Source of the DNA: Chloroflexota bacterium
GTDB lineage: Bacteria; Chloroflexota; UBA6077; JACCZL01
Direction of reading: 5' to 3'
Assembly (NCBI GenBank): GCA_020845495.1
Contig: JADLFM010000038.1
Span: 1 to 64,000 of the forward strand
Length of the DNA: 64,000 nucleotides
Position 1 is the stretch's first letter; every line of letters starts with the position of its first letter. Below the pieces are notes generated by a model, which did no database searches, was not told the DNA's origin, and saw only the letters and a list, made by a program, of their open reading frames with translations. A program made the position numbers and the translations under genes. Below are positions 29,348 to 37,263 of this stretch, piece after piece.

Positions 29348-32300
29348 TTAGCGTGACAACAGCGCGCCAACGTACTTGACCAGTTCGTTGGCGCAGACCG
29401 GGCAGTACCCCTGCTCGGCGATCAGCCGGTCGCAGACCTCGTTGATCCGCCGGAGCTGCTCGGCGTCCGGCGTCTTGGTACTGGTCGTGATCTTGACCAC
29501 GTCCTTGAGGTCCGCAAAGAGCTTCTTCTCGATCGCCTCGCGCAATCGCTCGTGGGAGCTATACGAGAACGTCTGGCCGCGTCGCGCCAGCGCCGACAGC
29601 CGAATCAGGATCTCCTCGCGGAACGCCTTCTTCGCGTTCTCTGAGATGCCGATCTGCTCCTCGACGGAGCGCATCAGCGACTCATCTGGATCGACCTCGT
29701 CGTCAGTGATTGGGTCGCGTAGCTTGCTCTTGTTGCAGAACGCTTCGACGTTGTCGAGGTAGTTGTCCAGCAGCGTCTTGGCCGACTGCTCGAAGGAGTA
29801 GACGAACGCCTTCTGGACCTCCTTCTTGGAAAGCTCGTCGAACTCGCGGCGGGTCTCGGCGATCAGGTTCAGCAGTTCCTCGCGCCGCTCGCGGTCCAGG
29901 CCAGGGTGGTGCTCCAGGCCGTCGCGTAGCGCGCGCAGCGCGTCGATCGGGTTGATACAGGTGGTGTCTTCGCGCACTAATGCCGACGAGAGCGCGTTGA
30001 TGACGTAGCGCGGCGAAATGCCGCCCATGCCTTCGCGGGCCGCCTCTTCCTGAAGCTCGCGGACGTCCTTCTGGCCGAACTCTTCGACCTCTTCGCCGTC
30101 GTACAGCTTCAACTTCTTCATCAGGCTCATGCCGGCCTTCTTGGATGGCTCGAGCCGTGACAGGACCGCGAACATGCTCGCGACGCGCAGGGTGTTGGGC
30201 GCAATGTGGACGCCTTGCAGGTTCCCCTGGCCGATCAACTTCTCGTAGATCTTGATCTCTTCGCTGACCCTCAGGTTGTACGGAACCTTGATCAGGATGA
30301 TCCGGTCGTGCAACGCCTCCGACTTCTTGTTGGCGATGAAGGCGTTGTACTCGTGCTCGTTGGTGTGCGAGACGATGACCTCGTCCGCGTAGATCATCGC
30401 GAAGCGGCCAGTCTTGATGCTCTGTTCCTGCGATAGCGTCAGCAGGTTATATAAGAATTTCTCGTCGCAGTTGTGATTGACGATGCCGTTCGCGACGTAC
30501 GTATTCGAGCCAGGCACGTGGAGATCCCAGCACTCCGCTTCGCCGTCCTCGATCGCGACCACCTGATCGTAGAACTGGGCCGAGTTGAGCAGCGCGGCCA
30601 GCCCCGGCGGCGGCTCGACCCGTGAGGACAGCTTGTCGAGGAGTACGGTCGCTCCATCGCGGGTGCATTGCTGAGTGCTGGTTCGGAAGGCGTGCAGCCG
30701 CTGATAGTCGCGGCCGAGAATCTGTCGAGCGCCCTCGCGGGCACGGTAGCCTGTGCCGCCGACGGCGCGAGCCTCCGCGATCGTGACACGCTGAAGACGC
30801 TCGGAGATGGCCGCCCAGTAGCCGGCCGTATTCGGGATCACGTCGGTTCGCCCAGCACGCGGCTGCGCGGCGGCTCGCTGCTCGTAGACCGCGCGCTTCC
30901 TGGCGGGCAGGAGCGGCATCGCCTGGGCGAGCAGATCGGCGTCGCGACCATCGGCCATGACCTGCCAATAGGTGCGGGTGGTGTCGCCGACCTTCCGGAC
31001 CATCCGGGTGCGCCGGCTGATGACGCCGAGGTTGACCAGCACGATTTGAAGCTGACGGCTGAGCTCCTCGGATGCCGTTGCCCACCAGAGCCGACCGTGC
31101 AGCCCGACGCTCCCGTCACCCGCGAAGTAGCCAGCCAGAAACTCCACCTGTGAAGCGCGCGACGAGCGCAGCACGGCCCAGGGGATGACCTTGTCTGCCG
31201 CGCCAGTGCGCCATCCCAGGCGGGACATGAAGTCGAGCACCATGACGCTGCCGAACTGGACGCCCGTACGCGTCTCGGCCGGCCGGATGCCGAACAGCTC
31301 TTCGGTGAGGCGCACGAAGTCGGCGCGTAGCTCGGGATCGCCATTCGTGAAGCGGATCAGGCCGTTCGCGTGGGTGTCCCCTTCCGCCACGAGGTAGCCG
31401 AGCCAGCGCGCGAGCGCCGGCGACATTCGCTCCGGAAGACGGGTGTCACGTGCACGGCCGTCGCGGGTGCGCATGGCCGGGGCCGGCAGGATGACGTTTT
31501 CTCCCCAGAGCTCCTGTCCCTTCTGGAGTGCCAGCCAGTCACCTTCTTTCAACTCGTCGTGGCGTCGCCAGATCAGCGTCCCGTCGTCGTCGACGACCTG
31601 AACCCGGTGCTCGTGCGCACCCTCTTGCATGAAGCCGCGGCGGGTCGTGATCCGCTTCGTCGCTTTGGGACCCGCCCGGTAGAGATGGGTGCTCGACTCG
31701 ACCCCGACCGAGGTGGCCAGCCGAACCTCGACGGGGCGCGACTGCCCGACCGGATGATCGGCCGCCGCCAGATCGTCGAGACGGACGATGCCCGCGCCGG
31801 TCAGCACGAGCGTGTCGCCGCGCAGGCACTTCAACATCTCTACGAATTCCATGAGACCGCGATTCGCGACGTTCAATTCGCCGTCGAAGCGGTAGGCGCG
31901 AGGGTCGCTCTCGACGCCGTAGTCCCCGATCGTCGCCAGGTCGATCGAGCCGGTCAGTTCGCTGATGTCCTGCGACTTCGGATCGGACGGAGAGAAGGTG
32001 CCGATGCCGACGCGCTTCTTCTCCGAGAAGGCGACCCGGCAGATCTCGACATCTTCGATCCGGCCGTCGTACTGCTCGTCGACCATCAGGCGGCAGCGCG
32101 GGCAGAGATCGCCCTCGACGTACAGGCCGAACTCGTCCAGCACCTCCTTGCGGATGCGATCGGGCAGGAGGTGAAGCGGCTCCTCGTGCATCGGGCAGCC
32201 AGCGATAGCGTAGGCCGCGCCTGCGTCGCTGCGCGCGTACTCTTCGAGACCACGCTTGAGCATCGCCACGATCGTCGACTTCCCGCCGCCGACCGGTCCC

Positions 32301-32608
32301 ATCAGCAGGAGGATCCGCTTGCGGACCTCCAGACGCCGTGCCGCCGACGCGAAGTAGTCGACGAGGTGTTGGAGCGGCCGCTCGATGCCGAACAATTCGT
32401 CGGCGAAGAACCCGTAGCGCTTCTCACCGTTACTGTTCGACACGGGTTCGGTGCCCCCGGCCATCAGCATGTCGTAGACACGCGCATGCGAGAGGCGGGC
32501 AAGTGTCGGGTTGGCAACCACGAGATCGAAGTAGTCCTTGAACGTACCGTGCCAGGCCAACTGGCGCTCTTCCGCTCGATAGGCTTCGAGGCGCTCCAGA
32601 AGCTCCAT
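29348..32608 (-). CDS. prkA: PrkA-type serine protein kinase precursor containing an intein
   Basis: A 1086-residue precursor; removing a 453-residue intein leaves 633 residues, the normal PrkA/YeaG length. The N-terminal AAA+ part has Walker A LLLMGPVGGGKST (about residues 101-113) and a CPRC pair near 169-172. It is interrupted after MEFVEMLK and resumes with CDEKFLYNLLTLSQEQSIK. The C-terminal kinase-like domain runs through KKLKLYDGEEVEEFGQKDVR to the end, where a further CPVC pair occurs. The start is ATG at 32608 behind GGGAGAGG; the GTG at 32623 is less likely. The host is a stress-response kinase whose substrates are poorly known. It heads the prkA-yeaH-spoVR operon, and correct splicing is required for a functional product. 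Confidence 0.93.
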   Translation of the reverse strand: MELLERLEAYRAEERQLAWHGTFKDYFDLVVANPTLARLSHARVYDMLMAGGTEPVSNSNGEKRYGFFADELFGIERPLQHLVDYFASAARRLEVRKRILLLMGPVGGGKSTIVAMLKRGLEEYARSDAGAAYAIAGCPMHEEPLHLLPDRIRKEVLDEFGLYVEGDLCPRCRLMVDEQYDGRIEDVEICRVAFSEKKRVGIGTFSPSDPKSQDISELTGSIDLATIGDYGVESDPRAYRFDGELNVANRGLMEFVEMLKCLRGDTLVLTGAGIVRLDDLAAADHPVGQSRPVEVRLATSVGVESSTHLYRAGPKATKRITTRRGFMQEGAHEHRVQVVDDDGTLIWRRHDELKEGDWLALQKGQELWGENVILPAPAMRTRDGRARDTRLPERMSPALARWLGYLVAEGDTHANGLIRFTNGDPELRADFVRLTEELFGIRPAETRTGVQFGSVMVLDFMSRLGWRTGAADKVIPWAVLRSSRASQVEFLAGYFAGDGSVGLHGRLWWATASEELSRQLQIVLVNLGVISRRTRMVRKVGDTTRTYWQVMADGRDADLLAQAMPLLPARKRAVYEQRAAAQPRAGRTDVIPNTAGYWAAISERLQRVTIAEARAVGGTGYRAREGARQILGRDYQRLHAFRTSTQQCTRDGATVLLDKLSSRVEPPPGLAALLNSAQFYDQVVAIEDGEAECWDLHVPGSNTYVANGIVNHNCDEKFLYNLLTLSQEQSIKTGRFAMIYADEVIVSHTNEHEYNAFIANKKSEALHDRIILIKVPYNLRVSEEIKIYEKLIGQGNLQGVHIAPNTLRVASMFAVLSRLEPSKKAGMSLMKKLKLYDGEEVEEFGQKDVRELQEEAAREGMGGISPRYVINALSSALVREDTTCINPIDALRALRDGLEHHPGLDRERREELLNLIAETRREFDELSKKEVQKAFVYSFEQSAKTLLDNYLDNVEAFCNKSKLRDPITDDEVDPDESLMRSVEEQIGISENAKKAFREEILIRLSALARRGQTFSYSSHERLREAIEKKLFADLKDVVKITTSTKTPDAEQLRRINEVCDRLIAEQGYCPVCANELVKYVGALLSR
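30470..31828 (-). mobile_element. Intein with LAGLIDADG homing endonuclease, inserted in prkA
   Basis: This in-frame 453-residue insertion starts with Cys (CLRGDTLVLTGAG, block A) and ends in VANGIVNHN, followed by the extein Cys (+1). Block B is GAHEHRV, with H74 as the expected assisting His. Blocks F and G are ECWDLHVPGSNTYVANG and the terminal His-Asn. Two LAGLIDADG motifs are present, LGYLVAEGD (about 143-151) and LAGYFAGDGS (about 231-240), with catalytic acids E149 and D238, so the endonuclease looks intact. All splice-junction residues are present, so it should be splicing-competent. The insertion lies at a conserved site of the AAA+ domain of the host kinase, the usual place for inteins. 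Confidence 0.95.
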
Positions 32609-32672
32609 GACCCTCTCCCTCACCGCCGGCGGGCTCGAGCCGCTCGGGTCGCTTTTCCTGTTAGATGCAGCC

Positions 32673-32742
32673 GGTCGGAAAAGGATTCAGGGTCGGAAAA
32701 GGATTCAGGGTCGGATGGGGGGCCGGGTCGGATGGGGGGCCG
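32673..32742. repeat. Paired tandem repeats upstream of prkA
   Basis: Two copies of an 18-base unit (GGTCGGAAAAGGATTCAG, 32673-32690 and 32691-32708) are followed by two copies of a related 17-base unit (GGTCGGATGGGGGGCCG, 32709-32725 and 32726-32742). Both units share GGTCGGA. They lie between the sigma-factor gene and the prkA start and could be repeated protein sites or slippage products. Confidence 0.65.
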
Positions 32743-32840
32743 GGTCCGGGTGGGTCGCGCCGGGGCGCGTCGATGCAGCGGATGGCAACCTGCGTGAGCG
32801 GCCGACCTGGTGCCCGTCGTCGCGATCGACCAGTAGGCGA

Positions 32841-33380
32841 CTACTGCTCGGCGAAGTAGCGGGCCAGAGCCTGCCGCAGGGCCAGGCGTGCGCGGTGGAG
32901 CCGCGACTTTACGGCCGCTTCGCTGATCTCGAGTGTGGCGGCCGTCTCGGCGGTCGACAGACCCTCGATGTCGCGCAGGACGAGCGTCACCCGCAAGTCC
33001 TCGGGCAGCGCCGAGATAGACGCTTCGAGGCGCTCCTGGATCTCGCCGCGCACGACCGCCTGGGCCAGATCGCCGCTCCAATCAGCGGATGGGTCGTACT
33101 CTGGCTCGCCCGCTGGCAGCAGCTCGGTGGGACGCCGACCCCGGAGCCGCTGTAAGGCGGCGTTGACCACGATGCGGTACAGCCAGGTGCGGGGCGACGA
33201 CTCATGACGGAACTCGGCCCAGGCCCGGAACGCTGACAGAAAGGCGTCCTGCATGACGTCTTCGGCCTCGCTGGGCGAGCCGGTCATGCGGAGCGCGATC
33301 CCGTAGACGCGATCCCCGTACTCCTCAACCAACTGCTCGAAGGCCACCGGAGGTGGTGTACCCTCGGACGAGAGGCTCAT
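32841..33380 (-). CDS. ECF-type RNA polymerase sigma factor
   Basis: A 179-residue sigma-70 family factor with regions 2 and 4 only. Region 2 includes YGIALRMTGSPSEAEDVMQD and AFRAWAEFRHESSPRTWLYR. Region 4 includes LPEDLRVTLVLRDIEGLSTA and EISEAAVKSRLHRARLALRQ. It recruits polymerase to a small set of stress promoters. No anti-sigma gene adjoins it; the ZAS-like gene at 26024 is the only candidate in the window. The start ATG at 33380 is chosen because the upstream extension to 33449 has no ribosome site and lacks family similarity. Confidence 0.9.
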   Translation of the reverse strand: MSLSSEGTPPPVAFEQLVEEYGDRVYGIALRMTGSPSEAEDVMQDAFLSAFRAWAEFRHESSPRTWLYRIVVNAALQRLRGRRPTELLPAGEPEYDPSADWSGDLAQAVVRGEIQERLEASISALPEDLRVTLVLRDIEGLSTAETAATLEISEAAVKSRLHRARLALRQALARYFAEQ

Positions 33381-33470
33381 GGCCGTAGTCCTCGGATGCG
33401 GGGCGGAGCTCCCCGATTCATTCTGGCAGGCATGCCGTTCATCGAACAACAGTTCCGGGCGGAGGCTCCG

Positions 33471-33761
33471 TCACAGCGGCATCACGTCACTATGGCGGTC
33501 GACGACCTCCGTGTCAGGCCGCTCCTGCTCGATTGCGTCGACGATCCGCGCGATCTGCTGAGCCGCGTGTCCAGCCTCGTTGCTGACGACGGCCAGTCCG
33601 AGCACCGCTATGTTCCAGGTGTCCTGGTCCTCGACCTCCGCGATCGCGACGTTGAATCGTCGACGCAGCCGCTCGACGAGCGAGCGAATGACTTGTCGTT
33701 TGTCCTTCAGCGAGTGACTTGCCGCGATCTCCAGGGTGACGACACACGCGCCAACGTGCAT
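33471..33761 (-). CDS. DUF503 (YlxP-like) family protein
   Basis: A 96-residue protein with the family pattern: MHVGACVVTLEIAASHSLKD, KRQVIRSLVERLRRRFNVAI, AEVEDQDTWNIAVLGLAVVS. DUF503 proteins are small ferredoxin-like alpha/beta dimers often encoded near translation genes (rbfA/infB); the function is unknown. Here it stands alone beside selC, transcribed towards the sigma-factor gene. Confidence 0.88.
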   Translation of the reverse strand: MHVGACVVTLEIAASHSLKDKRQVIRSLVERLRRRFNVAIAEVEDQDTWNIAVLGLAVVSNEAGHAAQQIARIVDAIEQERPDTEVVDRHSDVMPL

Positions 33762-33838
33762 GGCCCGCCTCGCATCCCCCCGACCAACTTCTTCTTTCAG
33801 GGAGACGGCCGAGGACGCCTTCCGGTTCCCCGATCCGC

Positions 33839-33866
33839 CTGACGCGGGCCGCCTGACTGCTATACT
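33839..33866 (+). promoter_or_regulatory. Promoter of the selenocysteine tRNA gene
   Basis: CTGACG (33839-33844) and TATACT (33861-33866) are separated by 16 bases, a good sigma-70-type pair in a GC-rich genome. Transcription would start near 33873, about 26 bases before the tRNA 5' end. Confidence 0.65.
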
Positions 33867-33898
33867 GGTGCCCGATCTCCCGGCCTCCGGGGGCTCTG

Positions 33899-33996
33899 GG
33901 GGGTGGAAGGGTCCCGGTGGGCCTCGCCGTCTTCAAAACGGTTGCGCGGCCGCCCGAGCGGTCGCGGGTGGGTTCGACTCCCATGCACCTCCGCCA
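33899..33996 (+). tRNA. selC: tRNA-Sec (anticodon TCA)
   Basis: A 98-base gene with encoded CCA. The anticodon loop CTTCAAA has TCA at 33933-33935 on a 5-base stem. The D arm is GGGTCC/GGGCCT (6 pairs, including two G-T) with a 4-base loop, a selenocysteine tRNA trait. The variable arm is very long: nine pairs, 33945-33953 with 33958-33966. The T loop is TTCGACT on GTGGG/CCCAT. The acceptor stem pairs 33899-33905 with 33986-33992, with one G-U; the eighth position is a G-G mismatch. The discriminator is G. It matches E. coli selC in layout. It delivers Sec at UGA codons with SelA, SelB and SelD, which are not in this window. Confidence 0.92.
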
Positions 33997-34302
33997 TGTC
34001 GAGCGCCGCTGATTCCCGGGCTCGCGCTGTGCAAGATCCAGGCCGTGAGCACACCGAGCACACCCAGAACGCACCCACAAGGCGCCCGCTGGCAAGGCTC
34101 CGGCTGGCGCCGTACTGGTCGCCCGTGCAACGCTGCCGGAGCCTCCAGGTGGTATCGCACCGTCTGCCGTGGCCGCCGGATGCACGACCGATCTCGACGG
34201 TTGATCGCGCGCTGCGCACGTCCGGACCGCGACTGTCCGTTGCCGCTCGTCGTTCCAAGGGTCCGAGCGCATCGAGGGTCCGGACTGATCGAGCACGCTC
34301 GC

Positions 34303-34308
34303 TATACT
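34303..34308 (+). promoter_or_regulatory. -10 box of the leaderless ORF / M16 peptidase transcript
   Basis: TATACT ends 8 bases before the ATG at 34317, so the transcript would start at or next to that ATG. No convincing -35 is seen. The rest of the 33997-34302 gap, downstream of selC, holds no gene. Confidence 0.5.
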
Positions 34309-34316
34309 CCGTAACA

Positions 34317-34415
34317 ATGGTAGACCCAGAGCCCTCGGGCATGCTCGAACCTTCTGCGACGTCGACGTCGTTGGCGGGTCGTCGGCGCGTGCGCCTGGCG
34401 TGGGAGCCGCGTTGA
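34317..34415 (+). CDS. Candidate leaderless 32-residue ORF coupled to the M16 gene
   Basis: The ORF reads MVDPEPSGMLEPSATSTSLA and then an Arg-rich end (GRRRVRLAWEPR). Its stop TGA shares a base with the ATG of the M16 gene (TGATG at 34413-34417). A -10 box lies 8 bases upstream. It may act as a translated leader that delivers ribosomes to the peptidase gene rather than encode a functional peptide. The evidence is positional only. Confidence 0.35.
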   Translation: MVDPEPSGMLEPSATSTSLAGRRRVRLAWEPR

Positions 34416-35719
34416 TGAGGCCCCCACGGCGGGCATGGCTGGCGAACGGCGCCGCCGTCGTCACGCGCGAGCGGCCGGCCAGTCAGGTGGTGGCCGTGGA
34501 TCTGGCGATTCGGGCCGGCTCCCGCTACGAAGGGCCGGCGACCGACAGTGCCGCCCAACTGCTCGAACACGCGCTCCTGCTCGGCACCGCCCACTGGCCA
34601 ACCCGCGACGAACTGCTGCGGGCGATTGGGGGACGCGGGGGTGAACTCGGTATCTCGGCCGGCCGCGAGTTGCTGGAAGTGACTCTCGCTATCGGGCTGC
34701 CGGACCTCGACCTGGGGCTGCGTGTCCTGCGCGACGTGCTCGCTGCCGCCTGCTTCGACGAGGCGGCCATCGGCCGTGAGCGCGAGGTGATCCTCCAACA
34801 ACTCCAGGAGCGCGAGGACGACCCGGAGACTCACGCCCGCGACCGGCTCTTCGACGTGGTGTTCGCCGGGCACCCGCTCGGCCGCCGGCCAAGCGGTACG
34901 CCCGAGGGGGTCAGGTCGCTGTCGGTGGAGCGGCTGCGATCGTTTTGGGCGGAACATCGGGTGGCGCCGCGGATCGTCGCCGGCGTGGTCAGCGGCCTCG
35001 GCCATGACGAGGCTGTCGAACGGCTCGATGGCCTGTTGGGCGATTTTCCGGGCGGGGAGACTGCGTCTCCACTGGCGTCATGGCCCGCGGGTGTGCCCGC
35101 GAGCCTCGATCTGCCGATCGGCACCGATCAAGCCCATGCCTTTGTGGCTGCCACGGTGCCGGGCGTGCGCGACGAGGATCGTTCGGCGCTGCGGGCGCTG
35201 AACGCGATCCTGGGGCGGGTGAGCGGCCGGCTTTTCGTGGAGATTCGCGATCGACGTGGCCTCGCCTACACCGCGTACTCAACTCTCGCGCAATACTCCG
35301 ATGGCGGCATCTTCCTCACCTACGCCGGAACTGACCCCGAAGACCTCGACGCCGTCGTCGGCCTGCTTCGTACCGAAATACGCCGGCTCGCCGACGATGG
35401 GGTGAGTGAGACGGAGTTGCAGCGTGCCGTTCGAGGGGAGATTGGCGCCTGGGTGGTAGGTCTGGAGACCAGCGGCGCGGAGGCCGTGGCAATGACTCGC
35501 GACGCGGTTCACGGGCTACCGCCGCGCGACGAGCAAGCGGCCCAACTGCGGATGGTGACGCCCGACGACATTCAGCGCATCGCGCGGACGTACCTCGCCG
35601 ACGAGCGCCTGAGCGTCGTCGTGACCCGCCCGCCTGCTGACCTGGAGCCCGGGAACGTGGAGACCGGGAACGCAGGGACCGGGAACGTGGAGACCGGGAA
35701 CGTGGAGCAGGGCGAGTGA
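34415..35719 (+). CDS. M16 family peptidase-like subunit lacking the zinc-binding motif
   Basis: A 434-residue M16 fold protein, two halves of about 210 residues. The zinc motif HxxEH reads QLLEH (48-52), so the first His is lost and catalysis is unlikely. The C-terminal half keeps the substrate-site pattern LFVEIRDRRGLAYTAYS with the R/Y pair. This is the pattern of the non-catalytic partner in heterodimeric M16 peptidases. The next gene, overlapping by 4 bases, encodes a partner with an intact HxxEH. The C-terminus ends in a repetitive GNVETGN tail encoded by a 15-base repeat. The start ATG at 34415 has GGAG 9 bases upstream. Confidence 0.85.
   Translation: MRPPRRAWLANGAAVVTRERPASQVVAVDLAIRAGSRYEGPATDSAAQLLEHALLLGTAHWPTRDELLRAIGGRGGELGISAGRELLEVTLAIGLPDLDLGLRVLRDVLAAACFDEAAIGREREVILQQLQEREDDPETHARDRLFDVVFAGHPLGRRPSGTPEGVRSLSVERLRSFWAEHRVAPRIVAGVVSGLGHDEAVERLDGLLGDFPGGETASPLASWPAGVPASLDLPIGTDQAHAFVAATVPGVRDEDRSALRALNAILGRVSGRLFVEIRDRRGLAYTAYSTLAQYSDGGIFLTYAGTDPEDLDAVVGLLRTEIRRLADDGVSETELQRAVRGEIGAWVVGLETSGAEAVAMTRDAVHGLPPRDEQAAQLRMVTPDDIQRIARTYLADERLSVVVTRPPADLEPGNVETGNAGTGNVETGNVEQGE
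35651..35710 (+). repeat. Four 15-base tandem repeats at the end of the first M16 gene
   Basis: Units of GGGAACGTGGAGACC (first and third copy exact, others with substitutions) encode the C-terminal tail of repeated GN-ET/GT residues. The repeat keeps the frame and stops just before the coupled downstream gene. Confidence 0.8.
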
Positions 35720-37038
35720 CGGGCGGGTGCGAGGGCGGCGAACGGATTGATGCGACCGGGCCGGCCCATGCGGTTCCAGACGGGTCAACCCCGTCGATGG
35801 CGCCCGCCGACGAACCGCACGTCTATCGAAGCGTCCTGCCGAACGGCCTGCGGCTCGTCGTGCGGGAGCGGCCGGACGGCGACGTGCTGGCGATCAGCGT
35901 CGGCATTCGGGGCGGCTCGCGCGACGAGGCCGATGCGACGGTCGGTGCAGCCCACTTTATGGAGCACATGTACTTTCAGGGGACGCCCGCCCGCCCGGAC
36001 GCCGCCGATATCGACCGCGACATCGAGGCGACGGGCGGCTGGACGAACGCCTGGACTGGCTGGGAGTCAGTGAACTTCCAGGTGGTCGTACCCGGTGAGG
36101 CATTCGACCTGGCTTTGGACGTCATCGCCGATCAGATGGTCAACTCGCTGTTTGCCGCCGACAAAATCGACAAGGAGCGCGAAGTCGTCCTCGAAGAGTT
36201 GAACGCACGCTTGAACGCTCCGTCGACGCGGGCGTTCGACTCGTTCATGGTCGACGTCTTCGGGACGCACCCGGCCCGCAATCTCCCAATCGGCAATCGC
36301 GACACGATTGGCCACTCGACCCGTGAGGTGCTGGTGTCGTTCCGCGACACGTTCTTTGTGGCGCCGAACATGACGGTCGCCGTTGTCGGGAACGTGCAGC
36401 ACGACGCGGTGTACGAGCAGGCGGCGCGCGCCTTCGCCGGCCTCCGCGTCGCGCCCGTGCCGATGCGGGCTGTTGCGACGCTGCCGCCGCCCGTCATACG
36501 CACGCGCCAGGCCACGTCGCCGGCTCAGCAGGCGCGAATCGTCTTGGGCGGGCCGACCAGGGGCCTGGACAGCCCAGATCGCTACGTCATGCACGTGGTC
36601 GAGGCGCTGTTGGGTGAGGCCGGACGGCGGCTCGAACGGGAGATCGTGGACCGACGCGCACTCGCCTCGTCGGTCGGTGCGTTCTATCTGGAGTTGACGG
36701 ATATCGGCATCTGGGGCGTCGCGGCCGGCACCCGGAGCGCCGATGTGGACGCCGTCGTCGATCTGGTCCGTGCCGAGCTACAACGGCTGCGCGACGAACC
36801 GATCTCGCAGCCGGACCTGAGCGAGGCGAAGGCGTACATTCAGGGCAACCGGCTACTGCACCGGGAGCGGAGTGTGGATCTCGCGGAGGAATTGTCTGAC
36901 GGCGACGTGCTGGGCTACTACGAGCCGCTTGCCGCGTTCCTCGCCCACATCCAGGCAGTGACGCCTGCAGACGTGCAGCGGCTGGCGCGGAGCTTCCTGG
37001 ATCCGGACGCCTTTACCCTGGTGGTGCTTCGGCCGTAG
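35716..37038 (+). CDS. M16 family zinc peptidase, catalytic subunit
   Basis: A 440-residue M16 peptidase. It has HFMEH at 80-84 (H80, E83, H84) and the downstream EREVVLEELNAR segment carrying the third ligand Glu. The C-terminal half has REIVDRRALASSVGAFYLEL, where the usual Tyr of the R/Y pair is replaced, the reverse of its neighbour. The two gene products therefore look like the complementary halves of a heterodimeric processing-type peptidase. The GTG at 35716 overlaps the previous stop (GTGA); an internal ATG at 35797 is an alternative. No signal peptide is visible, so it probably acts on cytoplasmic peptides or pro-peptides. Confidence 0.88.
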   Translation: MTGGCEGGERIDATGPAHAVPDGSTPSMAPADEPHVYRSVLPNGLRLVVRERPDGDVLAISVGIRGGSRDEADATVGAAHFMEHMYFQGTPARPDAADIDRDIEATGGWTNAWTGWESVNFQVVVPGEAFDLALDVIADQMVNSLFAADKIDKEREVVLEELNARLNAPSTRAFDSFMVDVFGTHPARNLPIGNRDTIGHSTREVLVSFRDTFFVAPNMTVAVVGNVQHDAVYEQAARAFAGLRVAPVPMRAVATLPPPVIRTRQATSPAQQARIVLGGPTRGLDSPDRYVMHVVEALLGEAGRRLEREIVDRRALASSVGAFYLELTDIGIWGVAAGTRSADVDAVVDLVRAELQRLRDEPISQPDLSEAKAYIQGNRLLHRERSVDLAEELSDGDVLGYYEPLAAFLAHIQAVTPADVQRLARSFLDPDAFTLVVLRP

Positions 37039-37053
37039 CGCTCCTGTATACTC

Positions 37054-37073
37054 TGGCCCCGCCGGGTCGGGGC
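37054..37073 (+). terminator. Short hairpin after the M16 gene pair
   Basis: GGCCCCG and CGGGGCC form a perfect 7-base stem with a 6-base loop, 15 bases after the stop codon. A TATACT sequence at 37046-37051 just before it could instead be a -10 box for the carbamoyltransferase gene, in which case the hairpin would sit in the leader RNA. Confidence 0.4.
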
Positions 37074-37263
37074 CGCGTCCCCCGCCGCCGCGGAGTGTGC
37101 GAGCAAGCATGACTGTGGCGTCGGAGCGACGCCAGATACACTCGCTGATACCACAGCGGCCAGCAGTCTGCTTCCGCACGGTGCTCCAGACAGGATCGAC
37201 TCGGCGCAGTGCGCCAGGGGTGGCGACTCACGGATTCGCCGCGGCGCGGGAGGCACAAGTAGC

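Noticed and set aside
31370..32797. Long plus-strand open frame opposite prkA
   Set aside because: A shadow of prkA; the translation has Val/Arg/Gln-rich composition without domains.
33399..33842. Plus-strand frame opposite the DUF503 gene
   Set aside because: It runs antisense to a recognisable conserved family and is composed of shadow sequence.
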